Part shown: positions 42,026-52,218 of the stretch, one piece after another
How positions within the stretch are numbered: position 1 is the first letter of the stretch
Layout: each line of letters begins with the position of its first letter
NCBI GenBank assembly: GCA_002189105.1
Contig: NIOB01000006.1
Span: 717,825-781,824 of the forward strand
Direction: 5' to 3'
From: Saccharibacillus soli
GTDB taxonomy: Bacteria > Bacillota > Bacilli > Paenibacillales > Paenibacillaceae
DNA: 64,000 bases
Program-made: the position numbers and the translations under genes
Notes under the pieces: model-generated
What the model was told of the DNA's origin: nothing
Database searches by the model: none
What the model saw: only the letters and a program-made list of their open reading frames with translations

Positions 42026-44443
42026 ATGTTTGCAAGGGGAAAACGCTTGACGAAAAGCGGAATCATGCTTCTGCTATCGATTCTGATCGCGGCTTCGCTG
42101 CTGTCTGTTTGGTCTTCCAGGGCAAATGCGCAGGAACAAACGGCAAAAAGTGGACTGCGCATATCGACCGAATTTGGTTATGGAGGCAAGGTGAACGATA
42201 GCCGCTGGACGCCGCTCAAGATCACGTTGACCAGCGATAAAGATTTGTCCGGGGATCTGGTGGTTCAACTGATGCCCCAGAATGGAATGGGTGAAAGTAC
42301 ATATGCCCGCCGGGTTGAACTGCCCGCAGGAACGGCCAAGGAAGTCACCTTTGCTGTTCCCGGCAGTTCCTATTCCAAGGCGACCAGTCTAATTCGGTTC
42401 TATCCGGGTTCGGCAGAGAAAGGAAAGCCTTTGGCCTTCACCGAAGGCCGCACTTACCTCTCAAGTTCCAGCCAATACGGCGGAATCGTAGGGGTGCTGG
42501 CTTCTGACCCAGACACGATGAATTTCATGAGTCTGGTGCAGGCCAACAACACCAGCGTTAACGTTGTTCCACTGGAGGCTCAAGACATCGGGAGTGACCC
42601 CAAGCTGCTTGAGGGCCTGGACGTGTTGGTCATTAACGATTTTGCCACGGATACTTTAAACGAAGGGCAGCTCGCTGCCATTCATACCTGGGTGAACAGC
42701 GGCGGAACGCTGCTGCTGGGCGGCGGAGCCGGTTACAGCAAGTCGGCTGCCGGTCTTGAAGATCTGTCGCCGATCGAAGCGTCGGGGGGGACGGTGTCCG
42801 TTCCTGCGTCTTCACTGGCAGTAGGCAGCAGTGCACCGCTTCCTGCTGGGGCTAAGTTGACCGCAGCGCAGGCTGCATCCAAAAAAGACGCAGCAGTGAA
42901 CTATAGTTCGGGTAAACTGCCGCTGATCGCTTCGATGCAGGTTCAGTCCGGACATGTGTGGTATGCCGGTTACGACCTGTCGCTGGAGCCGGTGGCTTCA
43001 TGGGCGGGAAGTTCCCAGCTGTGGGGCAAACTTCTGCGAGATACCTTGAATTGGAATTCCGGCATGGGTGGTATGAGCGCTGCCAACTCTTCGTTTGGGG
43101 CTAACATGTATAATCTCTCATTTCCGCTCGATTTCTTCCCGTCCCTGCATATGCCCAAACTTACTGTGCTGGTCTGGATGCTGATTATTTATGTCGTGGT
43201 TGTGGCTCCGCTGCTGTATCTGGTGTTGCGAAAATTCGACAAGCGTGAATGGGCATGGGTTTGTATTCCGCTGGTTGCCATTCTTTCGAGTGGAACGATC
43301 TATCTGGTGGGTTCGTCGGATAAGACCAGCGAGATTGCGCATACGTTGAGCTATGTGAATCTGGATGGCTCAGGGGAAGGGGTCAGACGCAGTGCAACGG
43401 CTCTCTTCGTCCCCCGTGCAGGTGATTATAAGGTGGAATTCCCGGCAGGTACGCGGCTGTCCATGATGGAAGCGGGCGGCAATTGGATGGGAGGCGGAGG
43501 CAGTGGAATCAGCGGCAGGCTGACCAACTTCGTGCGTGAAGAATCCGATAAATCCGAGCTTCGGCTGGGGGATATATCGTACTGGTCGGTCGCCAAGTTT
43601 GCTGTTGAAGAACCGGGCAGCCAGAAGACCGGACAGTTGGATACGAAGCTGGTCGCAGACGATAAGGGTGAAGTTGTCGGTCAGGTGACGAACGCAACAG
43701 GTGTGCGTCTCGAGCATGCGGCGCTGGTTGCGGGTGGCAAGATGTATAAGCTGGGGACACTGGAACCAAATGCACAGGCGAAGCTGGGCAAAGGGGTATC
43801 GTTGTCGGCAGGTTATTATGACATCGGCAGCTATCTGTTCCCTCAGCAGACGATGGGCAGCGACCCTTATGTTCGTCAGCGCTCGATGACACAGACCCTC
43901 CCGGTAAGCAACGCTTTAAACAGCGGGATGCAAAATGCGTATTTGGTCGCTTTTGCCGAAGATACGAAAGATACTTTGAATGTCGATAACAAGCAGGTGA
44001 AAAATGATCGTCTGAGCCTCTACAGTCAGCCTGTGTCGATTGGTCTGAATACGGATCTTGGACTGAATATTCCTTATGGTTATATTGGCGGAAAGGTCAT
44101 TCATACCAATACGACGCAGGTCAATGACGATGGCATGGGGCGGGTCGGTGCTTCACCGGGTACGATGACGCTGGGCTATTCGCTGCCGGAGCTTGCTAAC
44201 GTGAACAACGCGCAGCTTGATGTGCGGATTTCGGGTGGCGTGCCTCAGACGATTGCTGTTGAAATCCGAAATGAAAAGTCGGGCAAGTGGGAAGCGATCA
44301 AGTGGAACAAGGGTGCAGCTTCCTTCAAGCAGGCCTCGGATTATCTGGTCAATGGAAACCAGGTGCAGCTGCGCATACGCGTGAACGAATGGACAAGCAT
44401 GCTCCTGCCGGAGATTAAGTTGAAAGGAGCGGTGCAGCCATGA
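42026..44443 (+). CDS. Large exported membrane protein, GATase-like domain, unknown function
   Basis: 805 residues from ATG 42026 after AAAGGGGAATG. Signal peptide ends at about ANA35-Q. An extracellular N-terminal Ig-like region (RWTPLKITLTSDKDLSGDLVVQL) precedes a class-I glutamine-amidotransferase-like fold (LLEGLDVLVINDFATDTL, AIHTWVNSGGTLLLGGG), then two TM helices (about 372-430: VLVWMLIIYVVVVAPLLYLV; CIPLVAILSSGTIYLV) and a further beta-rich part. No catalytic Cys-His-Glu triad is evident, so the fold is likely non-enzymatic. First gene of the Bat-like operon; four-base overlap with the ABC ATPase. Confidence 0.75.
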   Translation: MFARGKRLTKSGIMLLLSILIAASLLSVWSSRANAQEQTAKSGLRISTEFGYGGKVNDSRWTPLKITLTSDKDLSGDLVVQLMPQNGMGESTYARRVELPAGTAKEVTFAVPGSSYSKATSLIRFYPGSAEKGKPLAFTEGRTYLSSSSQYGGIVGVLASDPDTMNFMSLVQANNTSVNVVPLEAQDIGSDPKLLEGLDVLVINDFATDTLNEGQLAAIHTWVNSGGTLLLGGGAGYSKSAAGLEDLSPIEASGGTVSVPASSLAVGSSAPLPAGAKLTAAQAASKKDAAVNYSSGKLPLIASMQVQSGHVWYAGYDLSLEPVASWAGSSQLWGKLLRDTLNWNSGMGGMSAANSSFGANMYNLSFPLDFFPSLHMPKLTVLVWMLIIYVVVVAPLLYLVLRKFDKREWAWVCIPLVAILSSGTIYLVGSSDKTSEIAHTLSYVNLDGSGEGVRRSATALFVPRAGDYKVEFPAGTRLSMMEAGGNWMGGGGSGISGRLTNFVREESDKSELRLGDISYWSVAKFAVEEPGSQKTGQLDTKLVADDKGEVVGQVTNATGVRLEHAALVAGGKMYKLGTLEPNAQAKLGKGVSLSAGYYDIGSYLFPQQTMGSDPYVRQRSMTQTLPVSNALNSGMQNAYLVAFAEDTKDTLNVDNKQVKNDRLSLYSQPVSIGLNTDLGLNIPYGYIGGKVIHTNTTQVNDDGMGRVGASPGTMTLGYSLPELANVNNAQLDVRISGGVPQTIAVEIRNEKSGKWEAIKWNKGAASFKQASDYLVNGNQVQLRIRVNEWTSMLLPEIKLKGAVQP

Positions 44444-45369
44444 TCGAGATTCAAAACCTCAGCAAGCGCTACGGAAACTTTCAGGCGCTGGACAATATCA
44501 GCATGAATATTGAAGCGGGGACGGTATTTGGATTTGTGGGTCCCAATGGAGCAGGCAAATCTACCACCATGTCGATTCTGGCGACCCTGCTGCTGCCGGA
44601 TTCCGGCATCGCCAAGGTTAGTGGATTCGATGTTACGCGTCATCCCAAGGAAGTTCGTCGGCGGATTGGATATATGCCGGATTTCTTCGGAGTCTACGAC
44701 CGTTTCAAGACGGATGAATATTTGCATTTCTACGGCGCCAGCTATGGGATTCCCCGCTCTGAACGTGAGAAGCTGATCCCGCAGCTGCTGGAACTGGTGA
44801 ATTTGTCGGATAAAAAAGAAGCGTATGTCGATGGACTGTCACGCGGGATGAAGCAGCGGTTGTGTCTGGCACGCAGCCTGGTGCATGACCCGGAAGTGCT
44901 GATTCTCGATGAACCCGCTTCGGGGCTTGATCCTCGCGCGCGAATCGAGATGCGGGAGATTCTCAAAGAACTCAAGCGGATGGGCAAGACGATCATCATC
45001 TCCTCGCATATTCTGCCGGAGCTGGCGGAGATGGTGGATCAGATTGGAGTCATTGAACATGGCCGAATGGTCGCGCAGGGCAGAGTAGCGGACATTCAAA
45101 GCCGGATGCGAGTCAATCGGGTGCTGCATATCCGTACGCTGGGACGTCAGGATGAATTGGCCGAGCGTCTGCGGGACGTCAATCATGTGAGCCGTGTACT
45201 CAGTGACGCAAACGGGATTCAGGTGCACTTTAGCGGACAGGATCTGGAACAGATGCAGCTGCTGCGCCAGATTCTGAATTGGGAATATGAAGTAGTCTCC
45301 TTTAATGAAGCGCAGACGAATCTGGAAGATGTCTTTCTGGAGATTACGAAGGGAGGAGCCGCTACATGA
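44440..45369 (+). CDS. ABC transporter ATP-binding protein
   Basis: 309 residues, ATGA overlap with the previous gene. Walker A GFVGPNGAGKSTTMS (about 32-46), signature LSRGMKQRLCLARSLV, Walker B VLILDEPASGLDP, H-loop IIISSHILPE. The C-terminal ~80 residues (RVLHIRTLGRQDELAERLRD ... NLEDVFLEITKGG) belong to the DrrA/NatA-type export group. With the next gene it forms an exporter or membrane-remodelling ABC complex of unknown substrate. Confidence 0.95.
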   Translation: MIEIQNLSKRYGNFQALDNISMNIEAGTVFGFVGPNGAGKSTTMSILATLLLPDSGIAKVSGFDVTRHPKEVRRRIGYMPDFFGVYDRFKTDEYLHFYGASYGIPRSEREKLIPQLLELVNLSDKKEAYVDGLSRGMKQRLCLARSLVHDPEVLILDEPASGLDPRARIEMREILKELKRMGKTIIISSHILPELAEMVDQIGVIEHGRMVAQGRVADIQSRMRVNRVLHIRTLGRQDELAERLRDVNHVSRVLSDANGIQVHFSGQDLEQMQLLRQILNWEYEVVSFNEAQTNLEDVFLEITKGGAAT

Positions 45370-46370
45370 GTGCCAAAAACAAATGGGGCAAAGGTGGAAG
45401 TCTGTGGATCAATCCGGTTCTGGACAAGGAATTCCGCTTGAGAATGAGAACTCCGCGTTCCTTTTTCGCCATTCTGGGGTATGTGCTGGTGCTGGGGCTT
45501 CTGGCCATTGGCTTCATTTACGTAACGACGATTTCCACTTCCCAGGGGATGCAGTCCGGCGTGCGCTTTGATCCATCGACCAGCCGAATGTTGTTTTACG
45601 TCCTGAGTATCGCCCAGCTGGTGCTGATTGCTTTCATGACTCCGGCTTTGACGGCAGGTGTCATCAGTGGGGAACGCGAGAAGCAGACGCTGAATATTTT
45701 GCTGACGACCCAGCAGACTTCTTCCGCGATTATTTTTAGCAAGCTGATTTCTTCGCTGGCCTTTATGGTGTTGGTGGTGCTGGCTACGCTTCCGGTATAC
45801 AGCATTGTATTCCTGTACGGCGGTATCTCGCCATCCCAACTTATGTTGGTATTCCTGTTCTATCTGTTTACGATGCTGCTGTTGGGGGCATTGGGCATCA
45901 TGTGTTCTACAATGTTCAAACGGACAATCGTGGCCGTCATCATGACCTATGGCATGGCGCTGTTTATCTTTGTGGTAACGGGCGTCGCTTATCTCATGTC
46001 GATGGCGGTTGTGCAGCGGACGTATTACAGCAGTGTGACGCCGCCCGATTATTCCTGGGTTGGTTTCATTCTGGGGCTGAATCCGGTCGGGGCGATGGTT
46101 AGCATCTTCGAGCCGAATATTTCCAAGGAGGCTTTCCTGGTCAGCAGCGCCAACTTGCAGAATCAAGCGCCAATCTCGCTGTGGCTGGAATTTATTCTGG
46201 TGTATACGGTCGTGATTGCCCTTGCACTCTGGGTGGCGATCCGGCGGATTCGTCCGGTAGGTCGTAGAAGGGAACGGAATGAGTCGATGGCTCAAGGCCA
46301 ACTTGAAGGTGGCGGAGAAGTCGCAGAGATGAAGCCATCGGATATGACAAAGGTGAAAGAAGAGAAATAA
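45366..46370 (+). CDS. ABC-2 type permease
   Basis: 334 residues, ATGA overlap. Six hydrophobic segments (for example SFFAILGYVLVLGLLAIGFIYV, MLVFLFYLFTMLLLGALGIMC, LEFILVYTVVIALALWVAI) with the ABC-2 motif GVISGEREKQTLNILLTTQ after the second helix. Acidic/basic C-terminal tail. Partner of the ATPase upstream. Confidence 0.92.
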   Translation: MSAKNKWGKGGSLWINPVLDKEFRLRMRTPRSFFAILGYVLVLGLLAIGFIYVTTISTSQGMQSGVRFDPSTSRMLFYVLSIAQLVLIAFMTPALTAGVISGEREKQTLNILLTTQQTSSAIIFSKLISSLAFMVLVVLATLPVYSIVFLYGGISPSQLMLVFLFYLFTMLLLGALGIMCSTMFKRTIVAVIMTYGMALFIFVVTGVAYLMSMAVVQRTYYSSVTPPDYSWVGFILGLNPVGAMVSIFEPNISKEAFLVSSANLQNQAPISLWLEFILVYTVVIALALWVAIRRIRPVGRRRERNESMAQGQLEGGGEVAEMKPSDMTKVKEEK

Positions 46371-46423
46371 GAACAAGAGTCAGGAAGCCGGAATCGTCCG
46401 AGAAAGGAAAAGGGGGAGCTTCA

Positions 46424-48118
46424 ATGCACATGGATGACATTCATGCCCAGATTCGGGCCGTTCGCCTGCATCTTCAATGGATGAAGGTGGGCCGCTATGC
46501 GCTTCGCGGATTATTGGCCGGGCTGGGTGGAGCGGCTGTGCTGCTGGCCATCGCACGATGGGTACTTGTGCCGGGCGCCTGGATGTGGGCGCTGGCCTGC
46601 GTACTGCTGGGGGCGCTTGCTGGAGCGGCTGCGGCTTACATCCGTCCGGTCAAGACGGATGAGGCAGCGAAAGCCATGGATCGGGCCGATCCGTCCGAGG
46701 AGCGCCGGGATCTGATGACCACCGCCCTGGAATTCTCGGAACAGGATTCGGCGGCTGCGAGATGGCAGCGCACCCAGGCGGAAGCCTACGGCCGCGAGTT
46801 TGCGGCTGCGCGCCGCGTACGGCTTCCGTTCGTCTGGCAGGCCCGGCGCTTCGCGGGCGTGGGGTCTGCGCTCCTTGTACTCTGCGCATTGCTGCTGCTC
46901 CTGCCAGGGCCGATGGATAAGGAGCTGGCGCAGCGGCAGCGGGAACAGGCGATGATTGAAGCGCAGCGCAAGCAGGCCGAGAAGCTGGCCGAGCAGTTGA
47001 AGCAGGCGCCGATCGAGCCGGAGGCCAAGGCGCCGCTTGCCGATTCGGCAGCCAAGCTGGCGAAGGAGCTTGGGGACTCACGCCGCGCTGAAGAGGCGCT
47101 GGATAAGATGGAAGATGCCATGAAGGAGCTGGGCCGCAAGGCCGATGAATCAGCGCAGCAGCAGAAGGCGCTTCAGGATTGGAGCAAGAAGCTGGCCGCG
47201 CAGCAGCTCAAGCAGGCCGCGGAACAATCCGGTGATGTATCCAAAAGCGCAGAAGCGCTGAAAAATACGCTGTCCAAGCTCAGTGAGCAGCAGAAAAAAG
47301 AGCTGGCGAGCGCCATGCAGAGCCTTGCGCAGCAGGCGCCGGAAACCGGCAAGCAGGCGGGAGCTTTGCAGCAGGCACTCCAGAAAGCCGCGCAGCAGTT
47401 GGCGGAATCGGGGCAGCTCTCGGATGAGCAGATTCAGCAGTTGGCGGAGAAGCTGGCAGCGGCCGCTGCCGAATCCGGTTCGCTTGGCGATCAGAGCCAA
47501 TTGGCTGCCGCCGCTGCGGCGCAGATTGCCAAGAGCGGCATGTCCATGGCCAATGACCTGTCCGCTGCCGGGGTGTCCGTCTCGGATTCCTGGGGCAGTG
47601 GGGGTTCCGCAGAGGCGCTGGCTTCTGCGGGGGAAGCGGCGCCGGGGAGCAAAGGCTCAGGTTCCGAGGGATCGTCCGGCGAAGGTGCTAACGGATCGCC
47701 AGCGGCTGGGCAGGGAGCCGGACAAGGCGCCGGTTCTCAGGGAGGCGGCAGCGGCTCGGGTAATGGATCAGGCCAAGGCCCCGGTTCGGGTAGTGGTTCG
47801 GGCTCTGGTCCAGGAGGAAGCGGAAGTGGACAGGGAGCAGGCGCCGGCTGGGGAAGCGGAGGCCGCGAACTTGTTACGACGCCGCGCGATCTGAAAGGTT
47901 CGGGCAATGTGCAATCCGATAATGGGCCGTCCAGTGGAGGCGGAGACAAGCAGGCAGGCGGCGTCTCGCCGACGATTGACGGGGTCAGCCGCCCTTACGA
48001 CGAAGTGTACGGTGAGTATTCGCAGCGGGCTAAGGACTCGCTCGGTCGAAGCGACCTGCCGCAGAGTGTGCAAGGACTGGTAGAGAGCTATTTTACGGAG
48101 ATTCAACCTGGCTCCTGA
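46424..48118 (+). CDS. Coiled-coil membrane protein with Gly/Ser-rich tail (DUF4175-like)
   Basis: 564 residues; ATG 46424 after AAGGGGGAG, ATG 46430 also possible. Two TM helices in residues ~24-70, a third at ~142-163, a long Ala/Gln/Lys-rich coiled coil (about 165-345), then a low-complexity Gly/Ser linker (about 385-475) and a compact conserved end (VSRPYDEVYGEYSQRAKDSL). Such proteins accompany MoxR/VWA loci but have no known function. Very GC-rich with Ala/Gln repeats. Confidence 0.7.
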   Translation: MHMDDIHAQIRAVRLHLQWMKVGRYALRGLLAGLGGAAVLLAIARWVLVPGAWMWALACVLLGALAGAAAAYIRPVKTDEAAKAMDRADPSEERRDLMTTALEFSEQDSAAARWQRTQAEAYGREFAAARRVRLPFVWQARRFAGVGSALLVLCALLLLLPGPMDKELAQRQREQAMIEAQRKQAEKLAEQLKQAPIEPEAKAPLADSAAKLAKELGDSRRAEEALDKMEDAMKELGRKADESAQQQKALQDWSKKLAAQQLKQAAEQSGDVSKSAEALKNTLSKLSEQQKKELASAMQSLAQQAPETGKQAGALQQALQKAAQQLAESGQLSDEQIQQLAEKLAAAAAESGSLGDQSQLAAAAAAQIAKSGMSMANDLSAAGVSVSDSWGSGGSAEALASAGEAAPGSKGSGSEGSSGEGANGSPAAGQGAGQGAGSQGGGSGSGNGSGQGPGSGSGSGSGPGGSGSGQGAGAGWGSGGRELVTTPRDLKGSGNVQSDNGPSSGGGDKQAGGVSPTIDGVSRPYDEVYGEYSQRAKDSLGRSDLPQSVQGLVESYFTEIQPGS

Positions 48119-48276
48119 TTGTCCTCTAATGACGGGTAGAACCGCGCTTTCGTTTTAGCTGTCATTTTCATAGAGGCGGCTCGTCGCAAGAGAAGATGTC
48201 ATAAGCTCGTTATAGGAACGCGCCAAGCCAGATGCACGATGCGGGACAAACAGATCAACGAATTGGGGGGAAAGTT

Positions 48277-49266
48277 ATGCTGGAGGAAACACAGCGCATC
48301 GAGACCTGGAAGCAGACGATGGAGGCCGTGCGCGAGGAGATCGGGCAGGTCATCGTCGGACAGAGCGAGACCGTTGAGCAGATGCTGTGGTGTGTGTTTG
48401 CGGGCGGTCATGCCCTGCTCGAAGGGATTCCGGGGTTGGGCAAGACCATGCTGGTGCGTTCAGCCGCTGATGCACTGGAGCTGCCTTTTTCACGGATTCA
48501 GTTCACACCTGACTTGATGCCAAGCGATATTACGGGCACGGATGTGATTCATTTCGGTGGAGACGGCGGAGTGTCCGGTGAATTCCGCAAAGGCCCGCTG
48601 TTTGGCAGCATCGTATTGGCCGATGAGATTAATCGGGCAACGCCCAAGACCCAAAGCGCCCTATTGGAAGCGATGCAGGAGAAGACGGTAACGGTGGGTG
48701 GGATCACCCATCGACTGCCGGAGCCATTTTTCGTATTGGCTACGCAGAACCCACTGGAGAATGAAGGCACCTATCCGCTGCCGGAAGCCCAGTTGGATCG
48801 ATTTCTGCTCAAGCTGGATGTGGACTACCCATCGCCGGAAGAACTGAAAGAGATCATCCGTCGTACGACCGCTTCGGATCATCGTACAGCGGTCAAGCGA
48901 GCGGATGCCGCTGCTCTGCTGGAGATTCAGCGTGGCGCCCGAGAGGTTCTGGTCGCTGAAGAGGTGCTTGATTATGCGGTGCGTCTGCTGATGATGACCC
49001 ATCCCACACAGGCGGACTCGCCGGAATCGGTCAAACGGTACGTGCGATTTGGTTCGGGACCACGGGGGCTTCAGGCGATGATCGCCGTCTCCAAAGTTCG
49101 GGCGATTGCCAAGGGGCGGATGCATGTCTCGACCGGTGATATTCTGGCCGCCGCCAAACCGGCGATGCGCCACCGACTGCTCCTGAACTTTGAAGGGCAG
49201 GCCGAAGGCATCTCGCCGGATACGCTGGTGGATGACATTCTGGCAAGACTGGAGAATTCCAGATGA
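48277..49266 (+). CDS. MoxR-family AAA+ ATPase
   Basis: 329 residues from ATG 48277 after GGGGGGAAAG. Walker A GIPGLGKTM, Walker B in GSIVLADEINRATPKTQSALLEAM, sensor and Arg-finger blocks FVLATQNPLENEGTYPLPEAQLDRF, C-terminal lid with RYVRFGSGPRGLQAM. MoxR proteins act as chaperones that mature or insert metal-binding VWA proteins. Followed directly by DUF58 and VWA genes, the classic arrangement. Confidence 0.95.
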   Translation: MLEETQRIETWKQTMEAVREEIGQVIVGQSETVEQMLWCVFAGGHALLEGIPGLGKTMLVRSAADALELPFSRIQFTPDLMPSDITGTDVIHFGGDGGVSGEFRKGPLFGSIVLADEINRATPKTQSALLEAMQEKTVTVGGITHRLPEPFFVLATQNPLENEGTYPLPEAQLDRFLLKLDVDYPSPEELKEIIRRTTASDHRTAVKRADAAALLEIQRGAREVLVAEEVLDYAVRLLMMTHPTQADSPESVKRYVRFGSGPRGLQAMIAVSKVRAIAKGRMHVSTGDILAAAKPAMRHRLLLNFEGQAEGISPDTLVDDILARLENSR

Positions 49267-50165
49267 AGGCCGAGGAGCTGTTGAGCGCAGACTGGATCGC
49301 GCGGCTGGATCGGCTTACTTTATCTACCGCTCGCCGTGTGCGGGGGACGAGACAGGGACGGCGGCGGTCGCGCGAGCTGGGAGCTTCTCTTGAGTTTGCG
49401 GATTACCGTGAGTATTCGCCGGGTGATGATGTGCGCCGCTTCGACTGGAGCGTCTATGGACGTACCGGGCGCAAGGTGGTTCGGCAGTATCTGGATGAGC
49501 AGGAGCTTCAAGTGACGTTATATGTGGACTGCTCACGCTCCATGGATTTTGCCGACGAAAATGGCCCATCCAAGCTGCTTCATGCCTCGCGCTTGGCGGC
49601 AAGTATCGGTTATATGACGCTGGCCGCTTATGATCGGCTGGGTGTTTACCGCGTGGATGAACGGATTCAGGAGGGGCTGCCGCTGCTTCGGGGACGCCCG
49701 GCCGTGCATCGCATGTTGGAGTTTCTGGCTGCTTCGGAAGCGGGAGGGCGCGGCAATCTGGCGGAAGCGTTCAATGAGCGTTCGCGCCTGCCCAGACTGC
49801 CGGGCATGACCTGGATCTTCTCGGACTGCTGGACAGAGACGGGAGAACAGGAGCTGGAAGAAGTCATGGCTCGCCTTCAGGCGGCCAGGCAGGAAGTCGT
49901 TCTCGTGCAGGTGCTGACCCGTGGGGAGATTCAGCCCAAGCTGACCGGTGATCTGAAACTGATTGATGCCGAACTGGGCACAGCTAAGGAAGCAGCATTA
50001 ACCGGGCGGCTGATTGAAGCATACGAACGGGAATTTGCCGCTTATCGGGGACGATTGGCGGAATTTTGCTCCCGGCGCGGAATTGCCTATCTGCTGGCTC
50101 CGACCGACATTCCGCCGCGTGAGCTGGTACTTGGCTCCATGCGTGAGGCGGGACTGGTTCGTTGA
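49263..50165 (+). CDS. DUF58 domain protein (VWA-like)
   Basis: 300 residues, ATGA overlap with moxR. DUF58 signature LEFADYREYSPGDDVRRFDWSVYGRTGR near residue 40-70, followed by VTLYVDCSRSMDF, a MIDAS-like DxSxS site (D-C-S-R-S), and RLPGMTWIFSDCW. No TM segment, so cytosolic. Probably a MoxR client or adaptor. Confidence 0.93.
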   Translation: MKAEELLSADWIARLDRLTLSTARRVRGTRQGRRRSRELGASLEFADYREYSPGDDVRRFDWSVYGRTGRKVVRQYLDEQELQVTLYVDCSRSMDFADENGPSKLLHASRLAASIGYMTLAAYDRLGVYRVDERIQEGLPLLRGRPAVHRMLEFLAASEAGGRGNLAEAFNERSRLPRLPGMTWIFSDCWTETGEQELEEVMARLQAARQEVVLVQVLTRGEIQPKLTGDLKLIDAELGTAKEAALTGRLIEAYEREFAAYRGRLAEFCSRRGIAYLLAPTDIPPRELVLGSMREAGLVR

Positions 50166-50229
50166 GCGCAGCAGCAAAAAGCAAACGGGTGCTTCAATCA
50201 GGCAGCCCGGAAGAGAGGAGGTGCGGCTG

Positions 50230-52218
50230 ATGGGAATCGGTTCGTGGGCAGGGTTATGGTTCGCGCTGGGGATTCCGGCGATCATCCTGATGTATCTGTT
50301 CAAACGCAAATTCATCGACACTCCGGTAGCCAGCCATCTGTTATGGCGCAGGGTGCTCGAGAATACCGAGGCGAATCGCCCGTGGCAGAAGCTCAGAAAC
50401 CGCCTGGTGATGTGGCTTCAGCTGCTGGCTGCGGCCGTGCTTGCTTTTGCCCTGATGCGGCCGTTTCTATGGGCAGAAGCCGGAACCGGTGGACATCTGG
50501 TGATTGTAGCCGACGTGTCCGCCAGCATGAGTTCCATCTCGCGCACTGGAGATGCGGCGGCGGGAGCAGGCAAGGCGGATGACGCCCAGACCCGGCTGGA
50601 TCAGCTAAAAAAAGAAGTGTTGGCCGATACCCGGCAGTCCACGGATGGCCTGACGCTCATTCGCATGGGCAGTCAGCCGCAGGTCACAGCGTCCGGTTCG
50701 GAGGATCGGGAATCCTGGAAACAGGCTGTACAGTCGCTATCGCCGGATTACGGACGCACGGCTTATCGTGAAGCACTTTCCCTGGCGTCAGCGGTGGCGG
50801 AAGGGCAGAAGGATGCCCGCATTGTGGTGTATACGGATGGACAGTGGAGCGAACGCACGGATGATCTGCCGCTCTCCGTACCGATTGAGATCCACCGGGT
50901 GACGGCGGCAAACGATCAAAATGCGTCGATTGAACAGTTCGGCGTCGATGGAAGCGGCCGGGCAGTAGGCGTCATTGCCAATACAGGCGGTACATCGCTT
51001 GAGGTGACGGCAGAGCTTTCCGGTGATGGTCGCTCGTTGAACAGTCAGCGTGTCACACTGAAGCCAGGTGAGCGCCAGACGATTCGTTTTGACCGGGCAG
51101 CAAGCGCCGATGTCTATCGGCTGAGTCTGACCGGGGCAGCCGATGATTATGCAGCCGACGATGACGCCTTTGCTTTTCCGGAGATCGGCGGCACGGTGAA
51201 GGTACTGCTGCTGTCGGACGGCAATCTGTTTCTGGAAAAGGCGCTTCAGCTCTCGGGTGCAGAAGTTACCCGGCTCAGTCTGTCCGGCGATGATTCCGCA
51301 GCCAAGACGGACGGCAAGGCTTCTTCCGGCGGTGAACAAGCGAAGATGCCTCCGCTGCCGGAGCAGCAGCCGGATCTGGTCGTGGTCGAAGGTTCCATTC
51401 CTGAAGGCATGCGTTCGGGTGAATGGGGGCGTCTGCTGAGTGAAGCGGCAATCTGGACGATTGGCGGGACTGGGACATCCGGCAGCCAGCCAGCGGATCA
51501 GCGTGTGGAGATCACGGCGCATCCCGTGACGCGTTATCTCTCGCTCACCGAACCCTACTTCGGCACACTTACCGGAGAGAAGCCTGCTGGATTAACCAAT
51601 CTGGTAACGATTGGTGGACGTCCAGCCATCGCCGCAGGGACGGAGCAGGGACGGCGAAGCTTATGGTTTGGCTTTAACCTTCAGAGCGGCGATCTGCCCT
51701 TGAACAGTGAGTTCCCTGTGCTGGTCAACAATGCAGTCAGTTGGCTGGCAGGTGGACGAGGCGGAGGTCTTGGTCGTGCGACAGCGGGAGCAGCGGTTGA
51801 AGTGCCGATTGCCGCCGGTGCCGAGCAAGCGGTATGGAAGCCGCTTCAGGGTCTGGCTTTTGAAACCAATCGGAGCGACATTCCGGCGGAACAGGCGTCT
51901 GTTTCGGGAAAAAGTGCTCCAAGTGCTTCACAGCCTGCACCGAATGTCCCCGGACTTTACGCTTTTGAACAAATCGGTGCCGGGTTGGAAGATGCACCGG
52001 TCTATATGCTGGATGTTCGGCCGGACGCTTCGGAATCCGCATCCCCTTCGGAAGCTGATCCAACTTTTGCTCCAACTGAAGGAGCCGCCGCTGCGCCGGA
52101 TGCTGCACAAGCAGGAGAAAGCCGCGGCCGACTGCCGCTGACGATTCCGCTGGCGGCGTTGGTCGCCGCGATTATGCTGACGGAATGGGGGGTGTACCGA
52201 CGTGGGCGTTCAATTTGA
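50230..52218 (+). CDS. BatA-like membrane VWA protein
   Basis: 662 residues from ATG 50230 after GAGAGGAGGTG. N-terminal two TM helices with WFALGIPAIILMYLFKRK and LQLLAAAVLAFALMRPFLW (aerotolerance-type N-terminal domain). VWA domain with MIDAS VIVADVSASMSSIS, then Ig-like and GATase-like parts (TVKVLLLSDGNLFLEKAL; FPVLVNNAVSWL), and a final TM (IPLAALVAAIMLTEWGVY). Overlaps the next VWA gene by 17 bases. Confidence 0.88.
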   Translation: MGIGSWAGLWFALGIPAIILMYLFKRKFIDTPVASHLLWRRVLENTEANRPWQKLRNRLVMWLQLLAAAVLAFALMRPFLWAEAGTGGHLVIVADVSASMSSISRTGDAAAGAGKADDAQTRLDQLKKEVLADTRQSTDGLTLIRMGSQPQVTASGSEDRESWKQAVQSLSPDYGRTAYREALSLASAVAEGQKDARIVVYTDGQWSERTDDLPLSVPIEIHRVTAANDQNASIEQFGVDGSGRAVGVIANTGGTSLEVTAELSGDGRSLNSQRVTLKPGERQTIRFDRAASADVYRLSLTGAADDYAADDDAFAFPEIGGTVKVLLLSDGNLFLEKALQLSGAEVTRLSLSGDDSAAKTDGKASSGGEQAKMPPLPEQQPDLVVVEGSIPEGMRSGEWGRLLSEAAIWTIGGTGTSGSQPADQRVEITAHPVTRYLSLTEPYFGTLTGEKPAGLTNLVTIGGRPAIAAGTEQGRRSLWFGFNLQSGDLPLNSEFPVLVNNAVSWLAGGRGGGLGRATAGAAVEVPIAAGAEQAVWKPLQGLAFETNRSDIPAEQASVSGKSAPSASQPAPNVPGLYAFEQIGAGLEDAPVYMLDVRPDASESASPSEADPTFAPTEGAAAAPDAAQAGESRGRLPLTIPLAALVAAIMLTEWGVYRRGRSI